From contig NZ_VWWJ01000004.1 of assembly GCF_011753055.1 (NCBI RefSeq), positions 62,001 to 126,000 on the forward strand: a stretch of DNA of 64,000 nucleotides, written 5' to 3'. The notes under the pieces are model-generated. The model had not been told where the DNA came from, searched no databases, and was given only the letters and a program-made list of their open reading frames with translations. The stretch's first letter is position 1. Every line of letters begins with the position of its first letter. A program made the position numbers and the translations under genes. This document shows, one piece after another, positions 29,675 through 38,635 of this stretch. Origin of the DNA: Burkholderia sp. Ax-1719. GTDB lineage: Bacteria > Pseudomonadota > Gammaproteobacteria > Burkholderiales > Burkholderiaceae.

Positions 29675-30148
29675 CTTGCCATCATGTGGACCGATTGGCC
29701 TGTCCGGCCAATCGGTCCATTTATCTTTGCGCGTCGCTTCGTAAGCCGTGTTGAGCGGATAGCGAATGCGGTTCTCGTCCTTCGATTTTTCGCCGATCAC
29801 GATCAGGCGGACTTCGTCGCTCGTGTTGTTCAGGAACGTGTGGCAGATGCCGGTGCCCGCGGGAAACCCCACGGAATCGCCGGGCTGAAGGCGGTGCAGA
29901 TGCCCGTCGATCCACACATCGGGCGTGCCCTCGACTACATATGCGAATTCTTCTTCCGCGCTTTCCGCGTGCGGGTAGGAGGTTCTGCGGCCGGGCAGCA
30001 GGCGCACATGATGAATGCCGATGCGCGTGAGGCCCAGCTTTTCGGCCAGCGGCGCGCCAAGGCCCATCAATTCCGTGTCGCCTGTGTAGTGGCCGGCTTC
30101 CGGGTTCTCTAGCTCGGTCCAATGCTTGATAAAGCTGGGGCGTTGCAT
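29660..30148 (-). CDS. Cupin-domain protein
   Basis: The 162-residue protein has one cupin barrel. Motif 1 is recognisable in SYPHAESAEEEFAYVVEGTPDVW with His and Glu metal ligands, and motif 2 in GDSVGFPAGTGICHTFLNN with the last His. The start at MQRPSFIKHW follows GGAG. Such proteins are isomerases, dioxygenases or sugar-binding sensors, and sequence does not decide which. It converges on katG. Confidence 0.8.
   Translation of the reverse strand: MQRPSFIKHWTELENPEAGHYTGDTELMGLGAPLAEKLGLTRIGIHHVRLLPGRRTSYPHAESAEEEFAYVVEGTPDVWIDGHLHRLQPGDSVGFPAGTGICHTFLNNTSDEVRLIVIGEKSKDENRIRYPLNTAYEATRKDKWTDWPDRPIGPHDGKAKVD
29687..29719. repeat. Perfect 14-bp inverted repeat inside the cupin 3' end
   Basis: TGGACCGATTGGCC and GGCCAATCGGTCCA are separated by five bases. 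The repeat lies wholly within the coding sequence for the last part of the cupin protein (residues around WPDRPIGP), just beyond the terminator hairpin, and gives a second strong RNA hairpin. Confidence 0.7.
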
Positions 30149-30224
30149 GCGCTCGTCTCCGGTGGGGGCGGTGGGCCAGTATGGCATAGGCTTTGCCGCC
30201 GCACTTTGCGCCGCGTTTCGCGCC

Positions 30225-31109
30225 TTATTCCGCTTTGACCTGCACCGCCACCTCCACCTGATGCGCGCCGCCGCCCAGGATCACACCGCGCAATAGCGAG
30301 ACATCGGTGTAATCGCGGCCAATCGCCAGCGTCACATGCCCTTGATCGGCGAGCACGTCATTGGTCGGATCGAGATCGACCCAGCCCACCGTCGGCACAA
30401 AGAGCGACACCCACGCATGCGAGGCATCCGCGCCGATCATCGGCGGTGCGCCCGCAGGCGGATCGTTGCGCAGATACCCGCTGACATAGCGCGCCGCCAG
30501 GCCGAGCGAGCGCAGGCAGCCGATCATCACCTGAGCGAAATCCTGGCACACGCCGTGGCGCAATTCGAAGGCGCGCGATGCGGGCGTGTCGAAGGCCGTT
30601 GCAGTCGGCTTGTAGTCGAAATCCGCGTGAATGCGATGCATCAGATCGATCGCCCCTTCCAGCACGCTGGCGTCAGGCGCGAAGCTTTCGAGCGCATACG
30701 CGCGCAACGCGGGCAGCAAGGCAATATTCGGTGACGCGAAACAAAATTCGGACTCCGGATGAAACGCGCCGCCCGCTTCATAACGCAGCGCGTGCGCCAC
30801 GCTTTCCCAGGCGGGCGTAGCGGCGGCATCGAGCGCTTCATAGCGCGGCGTCAGCAGCACGGTGGTATCGCTCGTCATCTGCAGGTCGCTATGCGGCGCG
30901 TCGAACGAGAAATACAGCACTTCGTTGCCGAACGCATCGCTGCGGCTCGTCTGATACGAGGGCGCGGGCTCGATGGCCGAGCGATGCGCCAGCACGCTTT
31001 GCCACGGCAATTCGAGCGGCGTGATGGTGGCCAGATGCTGGGCCGTCTCCACAGGCGTGGAATAGCGATAGGTCGTACGGTGCGTGACCGTCAGGCGCGT
31101 ATCGCTCAT
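30225..31109 (-). CDS. Transglutaminase-like cysteine peptidase/ligase
   Basis: The protein has 294 residues. The N-terminal beta domain (THRTTYRYSTPVETAQHLATI) is the bacterial transglutaminase-like N-terminal region, followed by a papain-like core: Cys188 in HGVCQDFAQVMIGCLRSLGLA, His231 in ASHAWVSLFVP and Asp247 in DLDPTND. It has no signal peptide, so it acts in the cytoplasm. Its ATG overlaps the stop of the ATP-grasp/alpha-E gene by four bases (ATGA). Relatives are predicted to cut or join peptide bonds, and the neighbourhood points to peptide synthesis. Confidence 0.85.
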   Translation of the reverse strand: MSDTRLTVTHRTTYRYSTPVETAQHLATITPLELPWQSVLAHRSAIEPAPSYQTSRSDAFGNEVLYFSFDAPHSDLQMTSDTTVLLTPRYEALDAAATPAWESVAHALRYEAGGAFHPESEFCFASPNIALLPALRAYALESFAPDASVLEGAIDLMHRIHADFDYKPTATAFDTPASRAFELRHGVCQDFAQVMIGCLRSLGLAARYVSGYLRNDPPAGAPPMIGADASHAWVSLFVPTVGWVDLDPTNDVLADQGHVTLAIGRDYTDVSLLRGVILGGGAHQVEVAVQVKAE

Positions 31110-33793
31110 GACCACACCTGCGCGGCGGGCGGCGTGGCGTGGCTGAACCAGCGCGCGCTGATTTCGTTCGAGGTGGCCGCCATGCGCTCGGAGAGGTTGT
31201 CACAGAGCGCGACGAGCGCGGGATAGCGGTCGTCGTCGCCCGGCTCGCAGAGTGCTTCGAGTGAGGGCAGCGCTTCGACGGGCGCGAGTTGCGAGGCAAA
31301 CGGCTCGCGGCGCGGGCCGCCCGCCGCCTGGGCGATTTCATCCAGGCGCGTGCGCAGGCGTCCATACACGCCATAGAGTCCGCGTGGATTGGTGGGATCG
31401 GTCACGATCAGGTCAAGCAAGGCGGGCACTTCCAGGCGTCCAGGGTAGAGCGAGCGATAGGTGAGCGTGCTGTCGAATAGTTGCAGCATGACGTCGAAAC
31501 CGGCGGGCGTGGCGAGCGTGCGTTCCTGCGCGGCAATGCGCAGCATCGTGGCCATTGCGGCGACGCGCTCGATATGGCGGCCCGCAAACAGCAGACGCCA
31601 CGCTTCGTCGCGGGTCATGCGGTCGCCCTGACAGCCGCTGATCGCGCTCAGTTGCGTGGTGAGCGTGTCGAGCGCGCGGATCAGCGCCATGCGGTCATAG
31701 GGCGAGGGGCGACGCAGCGGCGTCACGGCGTCGGCGCGAGCGGAGGTCGATGCCGGGGCGGGCGAAAGCGACAAGGCCGCCAGCGCATCGCGGAAGTCGT
31801 TGCGCGAGGCCAGTACGTTGCGCCAGTGGTCGCTCGACAGACGGCCGCGAATCTCCCCGCACGCATACGCCTGACCCGCGAGCGTCTGGCCGATGCTCGC
31901 GTTGCCGCCATTACCCGCGCTCTCATGCAGATTCGCCACCAGCACGCGCTCGAAGGCATCGAGTCCGCGCCGCACGTCACCGCTTGCCGATGGCACGAGG
32001 CCGCTGGCGGCGGCCAGTTCGATGAAGGTGCCGGACAGTTCGCCTGCGTCGCTGCCTTCCAGCGAGCCGAGTATCAGGCGGCACAGGCGCACGCCGTTTT
32101 CGGCGCGCTCGCCGTAGCGGCCCGCCCAGAACAGGTTTTCAGCGGCGCGGCTGGGCACGCGGCGTTGTTCGCGGCGCAGGTCGCCGGGCTGCATCGGCCT
32201 GGGCAGCAGGGAGAACGCCGAGCCGGGCTGGCTCGACAGCACCCAGGTATCGACGCTGCTGCCGCCCGCCTGCATCGATACCGATTCTTGATGTTGCCCC
32301 GTCTGTTGCCCGGTCTGTTCTGCCGCGAGGCGCGTGAAGCCGCCCGGCAGCACGCGCCAGCCGCACTCCGGATCGGCGATGGCGTAGACGCGCAGCACGG
32401 CGGGCCGCGCGCCCAGCATGCCCGCGCCGCTCTCGTAGCGCGGCGTGTAGCTGTAGCGCAGCGGCTGCTGGATCGTGAAGGCGTCGGGCAACTGCTCGAT
32501 GCGCTCGCGCCAGGCGTCGAGCGATTGCGGCCCGGCGACGAGACCCGGCGGCGCGTTGGTCGCGCCCGCCTGGCCACGCGGCCAGGTCGGCAGGAGCAGG
32601 GCGTCGCTCAATTGCGTCTGCGCGTCGCGCCGGGCGGCGTCTTCGCCGCACCACCAGGTCGACACGCCCGGCAGCGCGAGCGGTTCGCCCAGCAGCGCCT
32701 GCGCCATCGCGGGCATGAAACCGTGCAGCGCCGGCGATTCGGCAAAGCCCGCGCCCGGCACGTTGGACACCATCACGTTGCCCGCGCGCATCACCTGCAG
32801 CAGGCCAGGCACGCCGATGGTCGAATCGGCGCGCAGTTCGACCGGGTCGCAGAAGGTGTCGTCCAGACGCCGCAGTACCGCATGCACGCGCTCCAGGCCG
32901 CCGAGCGTCTTCAGATACAGCATGTCGTTGCGCACGGTCAGGTCCTTGCCCTCGACCAGCGTCAGACCCAGATAGCGCGCGAGGAAGACGTGCTCGAAAT
33001 AGGTCTCGCTGTACGGCCCCGGCGTGAGCAGCACGATATGCGGCGAGGCATTGGCACCGCGTCCGTCGTCGGGGCCGTTGCGCATGAGCGTGCGCGCCGC
33101 CGCCGCAAGCGTGGCGACCAGTTGCGAATACGTGGGCGCGAGCCGGTGCACGCGCATGGCGCGAAACGGCTCGGCGAACAGGCTGGAAACGATCAGCCGG
33201 TTTTCGAGCAGATAGCCGAGGCCCGAAGGCGCTTCCGTGCGATGCGACACCACCGTCCACTGGCCTTCGGGCGAGCGCGCGAGATCCAGTGCGACGATCT
33301 GCAGATATTGCCGGTCAGGCGGGACGAAGCCTTTCACGGCGCGCAGATAGCCCGGATGGCCGAACACCAGCGCGGGCGGCAGCAGACCGCGCGCCAGCAG
33401 GGTCTGCGGCCCATAGACATCGGCGACGATCTCGTTGAGCAGGCGCGCGCGCTGCGCCACTCCGCGCTCGATCAGCGCCCATTCGTCCTCGCCGATCAGA
33501 AGCGGCAGCACGTCGAGCGCCCACGGACGCGGGCCGCCGCGATCGGCATAGACGTTGTAGGTGATGTCGTTTTCGCGGACCTGGCGCGCCACCGACGCCG
33601 CCGCGCCATCCAGACCCGCCACGCCGTCCTTGTCGAGCAGGCCGAAGAACTGCTGCCACGGCTCGCGCAGACCGCCGTCCGGCGCGCTCAGTTCGTCCCA
33701 ATGCCCGCTGCGCACCGGCAGGGTGCGCAGCGGCGCGCGGCCCTCTTCGTCATGGGCGGCGGCATCGAACGGCAGGGTGGTCTGGATCGGCAA
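31106..33793 (-). CDS. Fused circularly permuted ATP-grasp and alpha-E protein
   Basis: The protein has 895 residues. Residues about 45-520 form a circularly permuted ATP-grasp domain (landmarks RTEAPSGLGYLLENR, LLTPGPYSETYFEHVFLARY, VELRADSTIGVPGLLQVMR). Residues about 545-885 form the helical alpha-E domain (AAENLFWAGRYGERAENG). It parallels the separate proteins at 39681 and 38636. The KETHGAGGYG-like loop of the neighbour is not recognisable here, and the closing motif reads SMQAGGSSVDTWV where the neighbour has NSSQGGGTKDTWV, so ATP binding may be weak or different. The gene is translationally coupled to the transglutaminase. Confidence 0.87.
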   Translation of the reverse strand: MPIQTTLPFDAAAHDEEGRAPLRTLPVRSGHWDELSAPDGGLREPWQQFFGLLDKDGVAGLDGAAASVARQVRENDITYNVYADRGGPRPWALDVLPLLIGEDEWALIERGVAQRARLLNEIVADVYGPQTLLARGLLPPALVFGHPGYLRAVKGFVPPDRQYLQIVALDLARSPEGQWTVVSHRTEAPSGLGYLLENRLIVSSLFAEPFRAMRVHRLAPTYSQLVATLAAAARTLMRNGPDDGRGANASPHIVLLTPGPYSETYFEHVFLARYLGLTLVEGKDLTVRNDMLYLKTLGGLERVHAVLRRLDDTFCDPVELRADSTIGVPGLLQVMRAGNVMVSNVPGAGFAESPALHGFMPAMAQALLGEPLALPGVSTWWCGEDAARRDAQTQLSDALLLPTWPRGQAGATNAPPGLVAGPQSLDAWRERIEQLPDAFTIQQPLRYSYTPRYESGAGMLGARPAVLRVYAIADPECGWRVLPGGFTRLAAEQTGQQTGQHQESVSMQAGGSSVDTWVLSSQPGSAFSLLPRPMQPGDLRREQRRVPSRAAENLFWAGRYGERAENGVRLCRLILGSLEGSDAGELSGTFIELAAASGLVPSASGDVRRGLDAFERVLVANLHESAGNGGNASIGQTLAGQAYACGEIRGRLSSDHWRNVLASRNDFRDALAALSLSPAPASTSARADAVTPLRRPSPYDRMALIRALDTLTTQLSAISGCQGDRMTRDEAWRLLFAGRHIERVAAMATMLRIAAQERTLATPAGFDVMLQLFDSTLTYRSLYPGRLEVPALLDLIVTDPTNPRGLYGVYGRLRTRLDEIAQAAGGPRREPFASQLAPVEALPSLEALCEPGDDDRYPALVALCDNLSERMAATSNEISARWFSHATPPAAQVWS

Positions 33794-33855
33794 GATGAGG
33801 TGACGCGCCCGTCTTCCGGGCGCGTTCGCAGTGGGGCTAAATGATTGAAGCGGTG

Positions 33856-36800
33856 TTAAGGCTGCCGCAAATCCAGCGTGAACGGAAATTCGAGGCTGCG
33901 CGTGGGCGGCGCGGCATCGACCTCACCCGGCGTGTGCCCGCTCGTGAAGAAGCGCGCACGCCGCCGGCTTTCCGCCTCGTAGGCATTGACCGGAAACGTC
34001 TGATAATTGCGGCCGCCCGGATGCGCAACATGATACTGGCATCCGCCGATCGCGCGGCCACTCCAGCTATCGACGATATCGATCGTGAGCGGCGCATGCA
34101 CGCCGATGGTCGGATGCAGCGACGCCGCCTGCTGCCACGCGCGATAGCGCACGCCCGCCACGCTCTCGCCCGCGCGGCCGGTCGGTTGCAGCGGCAGCGC
34201 GCGCCCGTTGACGGTGACGAGATGGCGGCTTTCGTTGATGCCCAGCACGCTCACCTCCAGCCGCTCCACCGACGAATCGACATAACGCACCGTCCCGCCC
34301 GCCGAGCCTTCCTCGCCCATCACGTGCCACGGTTCGAGCGCGTGACGCAGCGTGAGCGCGATGCCGCCCGTGTGCAGCTCGCCAACCAGCGGGAAGCGGA
34401 ATTCGAAGTGCGGCGCGAACCAGGCGGGATCGAGCGCAAAGCCCGCTGCAGTGGTTTCCGCTAGCACGTCGTCGAAATCCATTTTCACGAAGGTCGAGAG
34501 CATGAAGCGGTCGTGCAGCGCGGTGCCCCAGCGCGTGAGGCGCTGCGTGTACGGCCTGGCCCAGAAACGCGCCACCAGCGCGCGTAGCAGCAGTTGCTGC
34601 GCGAGGCTCATGCGCGCATGCGGCGGCATTTCGAAGCCGCGTAGCTCCAGCAGGCCCAGACGGCCCGTGGGGCCATCGGGCGAATAGAGCTTGTCGATGC
34701 AGAACTCGGCGCGGTGCGTGTTGCCCGTCACGTCGATCAGGATGTTGCGCAGCGCCCGGTCGATCAACCAGGGCGGCACGCGGGCGGCGCTATCGTTTTC
34801 AACCGCGCCTTCACCCGTTGCTTCGCCATAGCCGCGCAGCAGATCGACCTGGCGCTGGATTTCGGCGAAGGCGATGTCGAGTTCGTAGACCTGGTCGTTG
34901 CGCGCCTCGTCCACGCGCGGCGCCTGGCTGGTCGGGCCGATAAAGAGACCCGAAAACAGGTAGGACAGTGACGGATGGTTATGCCAGTAGGCCACCAGGC
35001 TCGCGAGCAGGTCGGGGCGGCGCAGGAACGGACTGTCGGCGGGCGTCGCGCCGCCCAGCACCAGGTGATTGCCGCCGCCGGTGCCGGTGTGGCGGCCATC
35101 GATCATGAACTTTTCGGTGGACAGCGCGGTTTCGTGCGCGGCCTGGTAGAGGAATTCGGTGCGCTCGACCAGTTCGTCCCAGTTCGACGACGGGTGAATG
35201 TTCACCTCGATCACGCCAGGATCGGGCGTCACCTGCAGCATTTTCAGACGCGGATCGCGCGGCGGCGGATAGCCTTCGATCACCACGGGCAGTGCGAGAT
35301 CGGCAGCGGTGGCTTCCACAGCGGCGAGCAGGTCGAGGTAGTCGTCCAGTGCGGCGAGCGGCGGCATGAAGACGTGAAGCTGGCCTTGCTGCGCGCCGAA
35401 GGAAGCGTTTTCGACTTGCGGGCCGGCGGCGCGAGCCGGGTTGCGCACCTCAACGCACACCGCCGTGCGATGGACCCAGGAGGCCGATTCGCCGCGGGCG
35501 GGCAGGCGGGAGGCGTCAAGCGCGTCCGACGCGTAGGCCGAGGTCGAATCGGCCAAAGCAGCGGAATCAGAGAAACCCGAGAAACCCGCGAAACCCGCCG
35601 CAGCGCTCACTTCCCGATACTGCGTGCGCAATTGCGCCGCGCTGCGCAAGGGCACGGGCGCGGCGAACGGGTCGTGTGCATGCTGCCAGGGGTAATCGGC
35701 GGCCGAAACCCACGGCAGCGAATCGAGCGGCAGCCGGTAGCCCATCGGCGAATCGCCGGGGATCAGGTACATGCGCTCGTCGCGGAAGAACCAGGGGCCG
35801 CTGACCCAGCGCGGGCCTTGCAGTGCGGGCTGCGGATGATGCTCGCGCGCGAGCGGCAGCACGTAGCCGGTGACCGTATCGAGCCCCGCATCGAACACGC
35901 GGCGCAGGCGCACGCGCTCCATTTCGTCGTCCAGGCGCGAGTCGAACGGATCGACGTTCACCGGCAGGCGGCGCTCGCGCCACAGGTAGTACCACGTGTC
36001 CTCGTAGCCGGGCTGGACGTGCTTCGGATCGACGGCGAGCTTCGCGGCGAGGTGGCTGAGGAAGCGTTGCGCGTCGGCGGCCGTGTGGTGGGTGCTGCTG
36101 CGCTCGTCGGCGAACAGTGACGGATCGTGCCAGCACGCCTCGCCATCCGCGCGCCAGTAAAGCGAGAGCGCCCAGCGCGGCAGTTGCTCGCCCGGATACC
36201 ACTTGCCCTGGCCGATGTGCAGGAAACCGAGCGCGCCGTACTGCGTGCGCAGCTTGTCCATCAGCGAAATGGCGTAGCGGCGTTTGGTGGGGCCGAGTGC
36301 GTCGGTGTTCCACTCGGACGCGTCTCGGTCGTTCGCGGCCACGAAAGTGGGCTCGCCGCCCATCGTCAGGCGCACGTCGCCCGCTTCGAGCGCGGCGTCC
36401 ACCTGCGCGCCCATCGCCTGCATCTGCGCCCATTGCTCGTCGGTGTAGGGCAGGGTGACGCGCGGCGTTTCCTGTACGCGGGCGATCGTCATCGAGTGCG
36501 AAAACTCGACTTCGCAATCGTCCAGCGAACCGGAAATCGGCGCGGCGCTGCCTGGCTCCGGCGTGCAGGCCACGGGAATATGGCCTTCGCCCGCGAGCAG
36601 CCCGGAGGTGGGGTCGAGGCCGATCCAGCCCGCGCCCGGCAGATAGACTTCGCACCAGGCATGCAGATCGGTGAAATCCGCTTCGGCGCCTTGCGGGCCG
36701 TCGATCGCCTTGACGTCGGGCGTAAGCTGCAGCAGATAGCCCGACACGAAACGCGCCGCCAGGCCCAGTTGCCGCAGCGTCTGCACCAGCAGCCAGCCGG

Positions 36801-37347
36801 AATCGCGGCAGGAACCCGAACCCTTTTCCAGCGTTTCCTCGGGCGTCTGTACGCCCGGCTCCATGCGGATGAGGTAGCCAATGTCACGCTGCAGCCGCTG
36901 GTTCAGCTCGACCAGAAAATCCACCGTAGCGCGCGGCGAGCGGTCGATACTTTCGACGAAGGCGGCGAAGCGCGGCGTCGGCGCGCTGTGCACCAGATAG
37001 GGCGCGAGTTCGGTGGCCAGTTCCGGCGCGTAGGCGAAGGGGAACTGCTCGGCGCTCGGATCGAGGAAGAAGTCGAACGGGTTGTAGACCGCCATTTCCG
37101 CGACCAGATCGATCGTGACGCGGAATTCGCGCGTCGGCTCCGGAAAGGCGAGTCGTGCCTGATAGTTGGCGAACGGGTCCTGCTGCCAGTTCACAAAATG
37201 ATCGGCGGGCTCCACGCGCATCGAATACGAGAGGATCGGCGTGCGGCAGTGCGGCGCGGGGCGCAGGCGCACCACATGGGGCGCGAGATGCACGAGCCGG
37301 TCATAGCGATACTGCGTGACATGGTTTAACGCGACACGGATGGACAC
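33856..37347 (-). CDS. Transglutaminase with C-terminal DUF2126 region
   Basis: This large 1163-residue protein has a transglutaminase-like N-terminal domain (YRYDRLVHLAPHVVRLRP), then a core with Cys180 in GSGSCRDSGWLLVQTLRQLG, His229 in DLHAWCEVYLPG and Asp245 in GLDPTSG. About 800 residues of DUF2126 follow, containing GGEPTFVAANDRD, GQGKWYPGEQLPRW and GGGNHLVLGG. DUF2126 resembles amidoligase (glutamine-synthetase-like) proteins by published predictions, so this protein may both ligate and process peptides. It is first of the three coupled leftward genes (62-bp gap). A short GFAGFSGFSDS repeat near residue 590 is probably a linker. Confidence 0.87.
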   Translation of the reverse strand: MSIRVALNHVTQYRYDRLVHLAPHVVRLRPAPHCRTPILSYSMRVEPADHFVNWQQDPFANYQARLAFPEPTREFRVTIDLVAEMAVYNPFDFFLDPSAEQFPFAYAPELATELAPYLVHSAPTPRFAAFVESIDRSPRATVDFLVELNQRLQRDIGYLIRMEPGVQTPEETLEKGSGSCRDSGWLLVQTLRQLGLAARFVSGYLLQLTPDVKAIDGPQGAEADFTDLHAWCEVYLPGAGWIGLDPTSGLLAGEGHIPVACTPEPGSAAPISGSLDDCEVEFSHSMTIARVQETPRVTLPYTDEQWAQMQAMGAQVDAALEAGDVRLTMGGEPTFVAANDRDASEWNTDALGPTKRRYAISLMDKLRTQYGALGFLHIGQGKWYPGEQLPRWALSLYWRADGEACWHDPSLFADERSSTHHTAADAQRFLSHLAAKLAVDPKHVQPGYEDTWYYLWRERRLPVNVDPFDSRLDDEMERVRLRRVFDAGLDTVTGYVLPLAREHHPQPALQGPRWVSGPWFFRDERMYLIPGDSPMGYRLPLDSLPWVSAADYPWQHAHDPFAAPVPLRSAAQLRTQYREVSAAAGFAGFSGFSDSAALADSTSAYASDALDASRLPARGESASWVHRTAVCVEVRNPARAAGPQVENASFGAQQGQLHVFMPPLAALDDYLDLLAAVEATAADLALPVVIEGYPPPRDPRLKMLQVTPDPGVIEVNIHPSSNWDELVERTEFLYQAAHETALSTEKFMIDGRHTGTGGGNHLVLGGATPADSPFLRRPDLLASLVAYWHNHPSLSYLFSGLFIGPTSQAPRVDEARNDQVYELDIAFAEIQRQVDLLRGYGEATGEGAVENDSAARVPPWLIDRALRNILIDVTGNTHRAEFCIDKLYSPDGPTGRLGLLELRGFEMPPHARMSLAQQLLLRALVARFWARPYTQRLTRWGTALHDRFMLSTFVKMDFDDVLAETTAAGFALDPAWFAPHFEFRFPLVGELHTGGIALTLRHALEPWHVMGEEGSAGGTVRYVDSSVERLEVSVLGINESRHLVTVNGRALPLQPTGRAGESVAGVRYRAWQQAASLHPTIGVHAPLTIDIVDSWSGRAIGGCQYHVAHPGGRNYQTFPVNAYEAESRRRARFFTSGHTPGEVDAAPPTRSLEFPFTLDLRQP

Positions 37348-37523
37348 ACCCGACTCCTCGTTCGACAGGGATGGAATGAAAAACTGGACGCGCGCTCATG
37401 ATGCGCACGCCGCGAGTGGTGGTGATGACAGCCGCCAATGCGATGGCGAAGGTGACCACGAAAGCGCGGCACGCGGCGTGCTGTACTGCGCGCGCCGATC
37501 ACGGTAATCACAGGACAGCGCTC

Positions 37524-38609
37524 ATGAAGACGTTTCACTGCGACCATTGCAATCAACTGGTGTTCTTCGAAAACGAACGCTGCGAGCGCTGCGATTCGCG
37601 CCTTGGCTATGTGCCGCAGAGCGGCGAGATGCACGCTTTCGAGGACGCGGGCGATGGGCGCTGGCGCAGCCTGAACGCGCAGGCGCAGGGTGCGCTGTTC
37701 CGGCAGTGTCATAACTACGCGGCTGAAAACGTCTGCAACGGCATGATTCCCGACGACGAGGCGCACGCCGCCGACACGCTCTGCCGCGCCTGCCAGTTCA
37801 CCCGCACGATCCCCAATCTCACGCGGCCCGAAAACCGGCTCTACTGGTATCGGCTGGAAGTGGCGAAGCGCCGTCTGCTTTACACGCTGGGTGCGCTGGG
37901 CCTGCCGCTGGCCACACGCGCGGAAGATCCCGACCACGGCCTGCAATTCGAGTTTCTCGAAGAACTGGGCGACGGCCAGCACGTGCTGACCGGGCACGAT
38001 CACGGCCTCATCACCATGAACATCGCGGAAGCCGACGACGCGCATCGCGAAAGCACGCGCGTGTCGCTGCACGAGCCGTACCGCACCTTGCTGGGGCATT
38101 TCCGGCACGAGGTCGGCCATTATTATTTCGACCGTCTCGTCGCTGACGAGGCCGGCGGAGACGCGCGCTGGATCGAGCCGTTTCGCGCGCTGTTTGGCGA
38201 TGAGCGCGCCGATTACGCCGCCGCGCTCGCCGCGCATTACGCCGAAGGTCCCGCGCCAGACTGGGCCGAGCGCCACGTGAGCGCCTATGCGTCGGTGCAT
38301 CCGTGGGAGGATTGGGCGGAAACCTGGGCGCACTATCTGCACCTGGTCGATACGCTCGACACGGCGGCGGCCTGCGGCGTGGCGCTCCTGCCCGACAGCC
38401 CCGACGAACCGGTGCTGCTCGACCAGACGCCCGTCGACGAAGCAAGCTTCGATAGCCTGATGGCGCGCTGGTTTGCGCTGACCTATGCGCTCAACAGTCT
38501 GAACCGCAGCCTGGGCATGCCGGACGGTTATCCGTTCACGCTGGCCCCGCCCGTCATCGACAAATTGCGTTTCGTTCATCGCGTGATCTCGGCGGCGGCG
38601 CGGCCCTGA
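37524..38609 (+). CDS. Zinc-ribbon, HEXXH putative metallopeptidase
   Basis: This 361-residue protein has an N-terminal zinc ribbon (CDHC at 6-9 and CERC at 20-23) and a metallopeptidase core with His195-Glu-Val-Gly-His199 in FRHEVGHYYFDRLV. Further acidic and His residues follow in HPWEDWAETWAHYLH. The layout matches the COG4307 / Peptidase_Mx family, often found with alpha-E and ATP-grasp genes. The start follows AGGA. It is in opposite orientation between the alpha-E gene (convergent, 26 bp) and the DUF2126 gene (divergent, 176 bp). The substrate is unknown; a peptide of this pathway is an inference. Confidence 0.85.
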   Translation: MKTFHCDHCNQLVFFENERCERCDSRLGYVPQSGEMHAFEDAGDGRWRSLNAQAQGALFRQCHNYAAENVCNGMIPDDEAHAADTLCRACQFTRTIPNLTRPENRLYWYRLEVAKRRLLYTLGALGLPLATRAEDPDHGLQFEFLEELGDGQHVLTGHDHGLITMNIAEADDAHRESTRVSLHEPYRTLLGHFRHEVGHYYFDRLVADEAGGDARWIEPFRALFGDERADYAAALAAHYAEGPAPDWAERHVSAYASVHPWEDWAETWAHYLHLVDTLDTAAACGVALLPDSPDEPVLLDQTPVDEASFDSLMARWFALTYALNSLNRSLGMPDGYPFTLAPPVIDKLRFVHRVISAAARP

Positions 38610-38635
38610 TTGCCTTGTTCTTCCGGACGCGCGCG

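Noticed and set aside
31481-33844. Very long open frame (787 codons) on the plus strand opposite the ATP-grasp/alpha-E gene
   Set aside because: Arg/His/Ala-rich shadow caused by GC-rich third positions of the real gene; no domain and no ribosome site.
35540-35595. Short repeated pattern (GAAACCC) in the DUF2126 gene
   Set aside because: Encodes a simple Gly-Phe linker inside the protein; not a CRISPR or mobile repeat.
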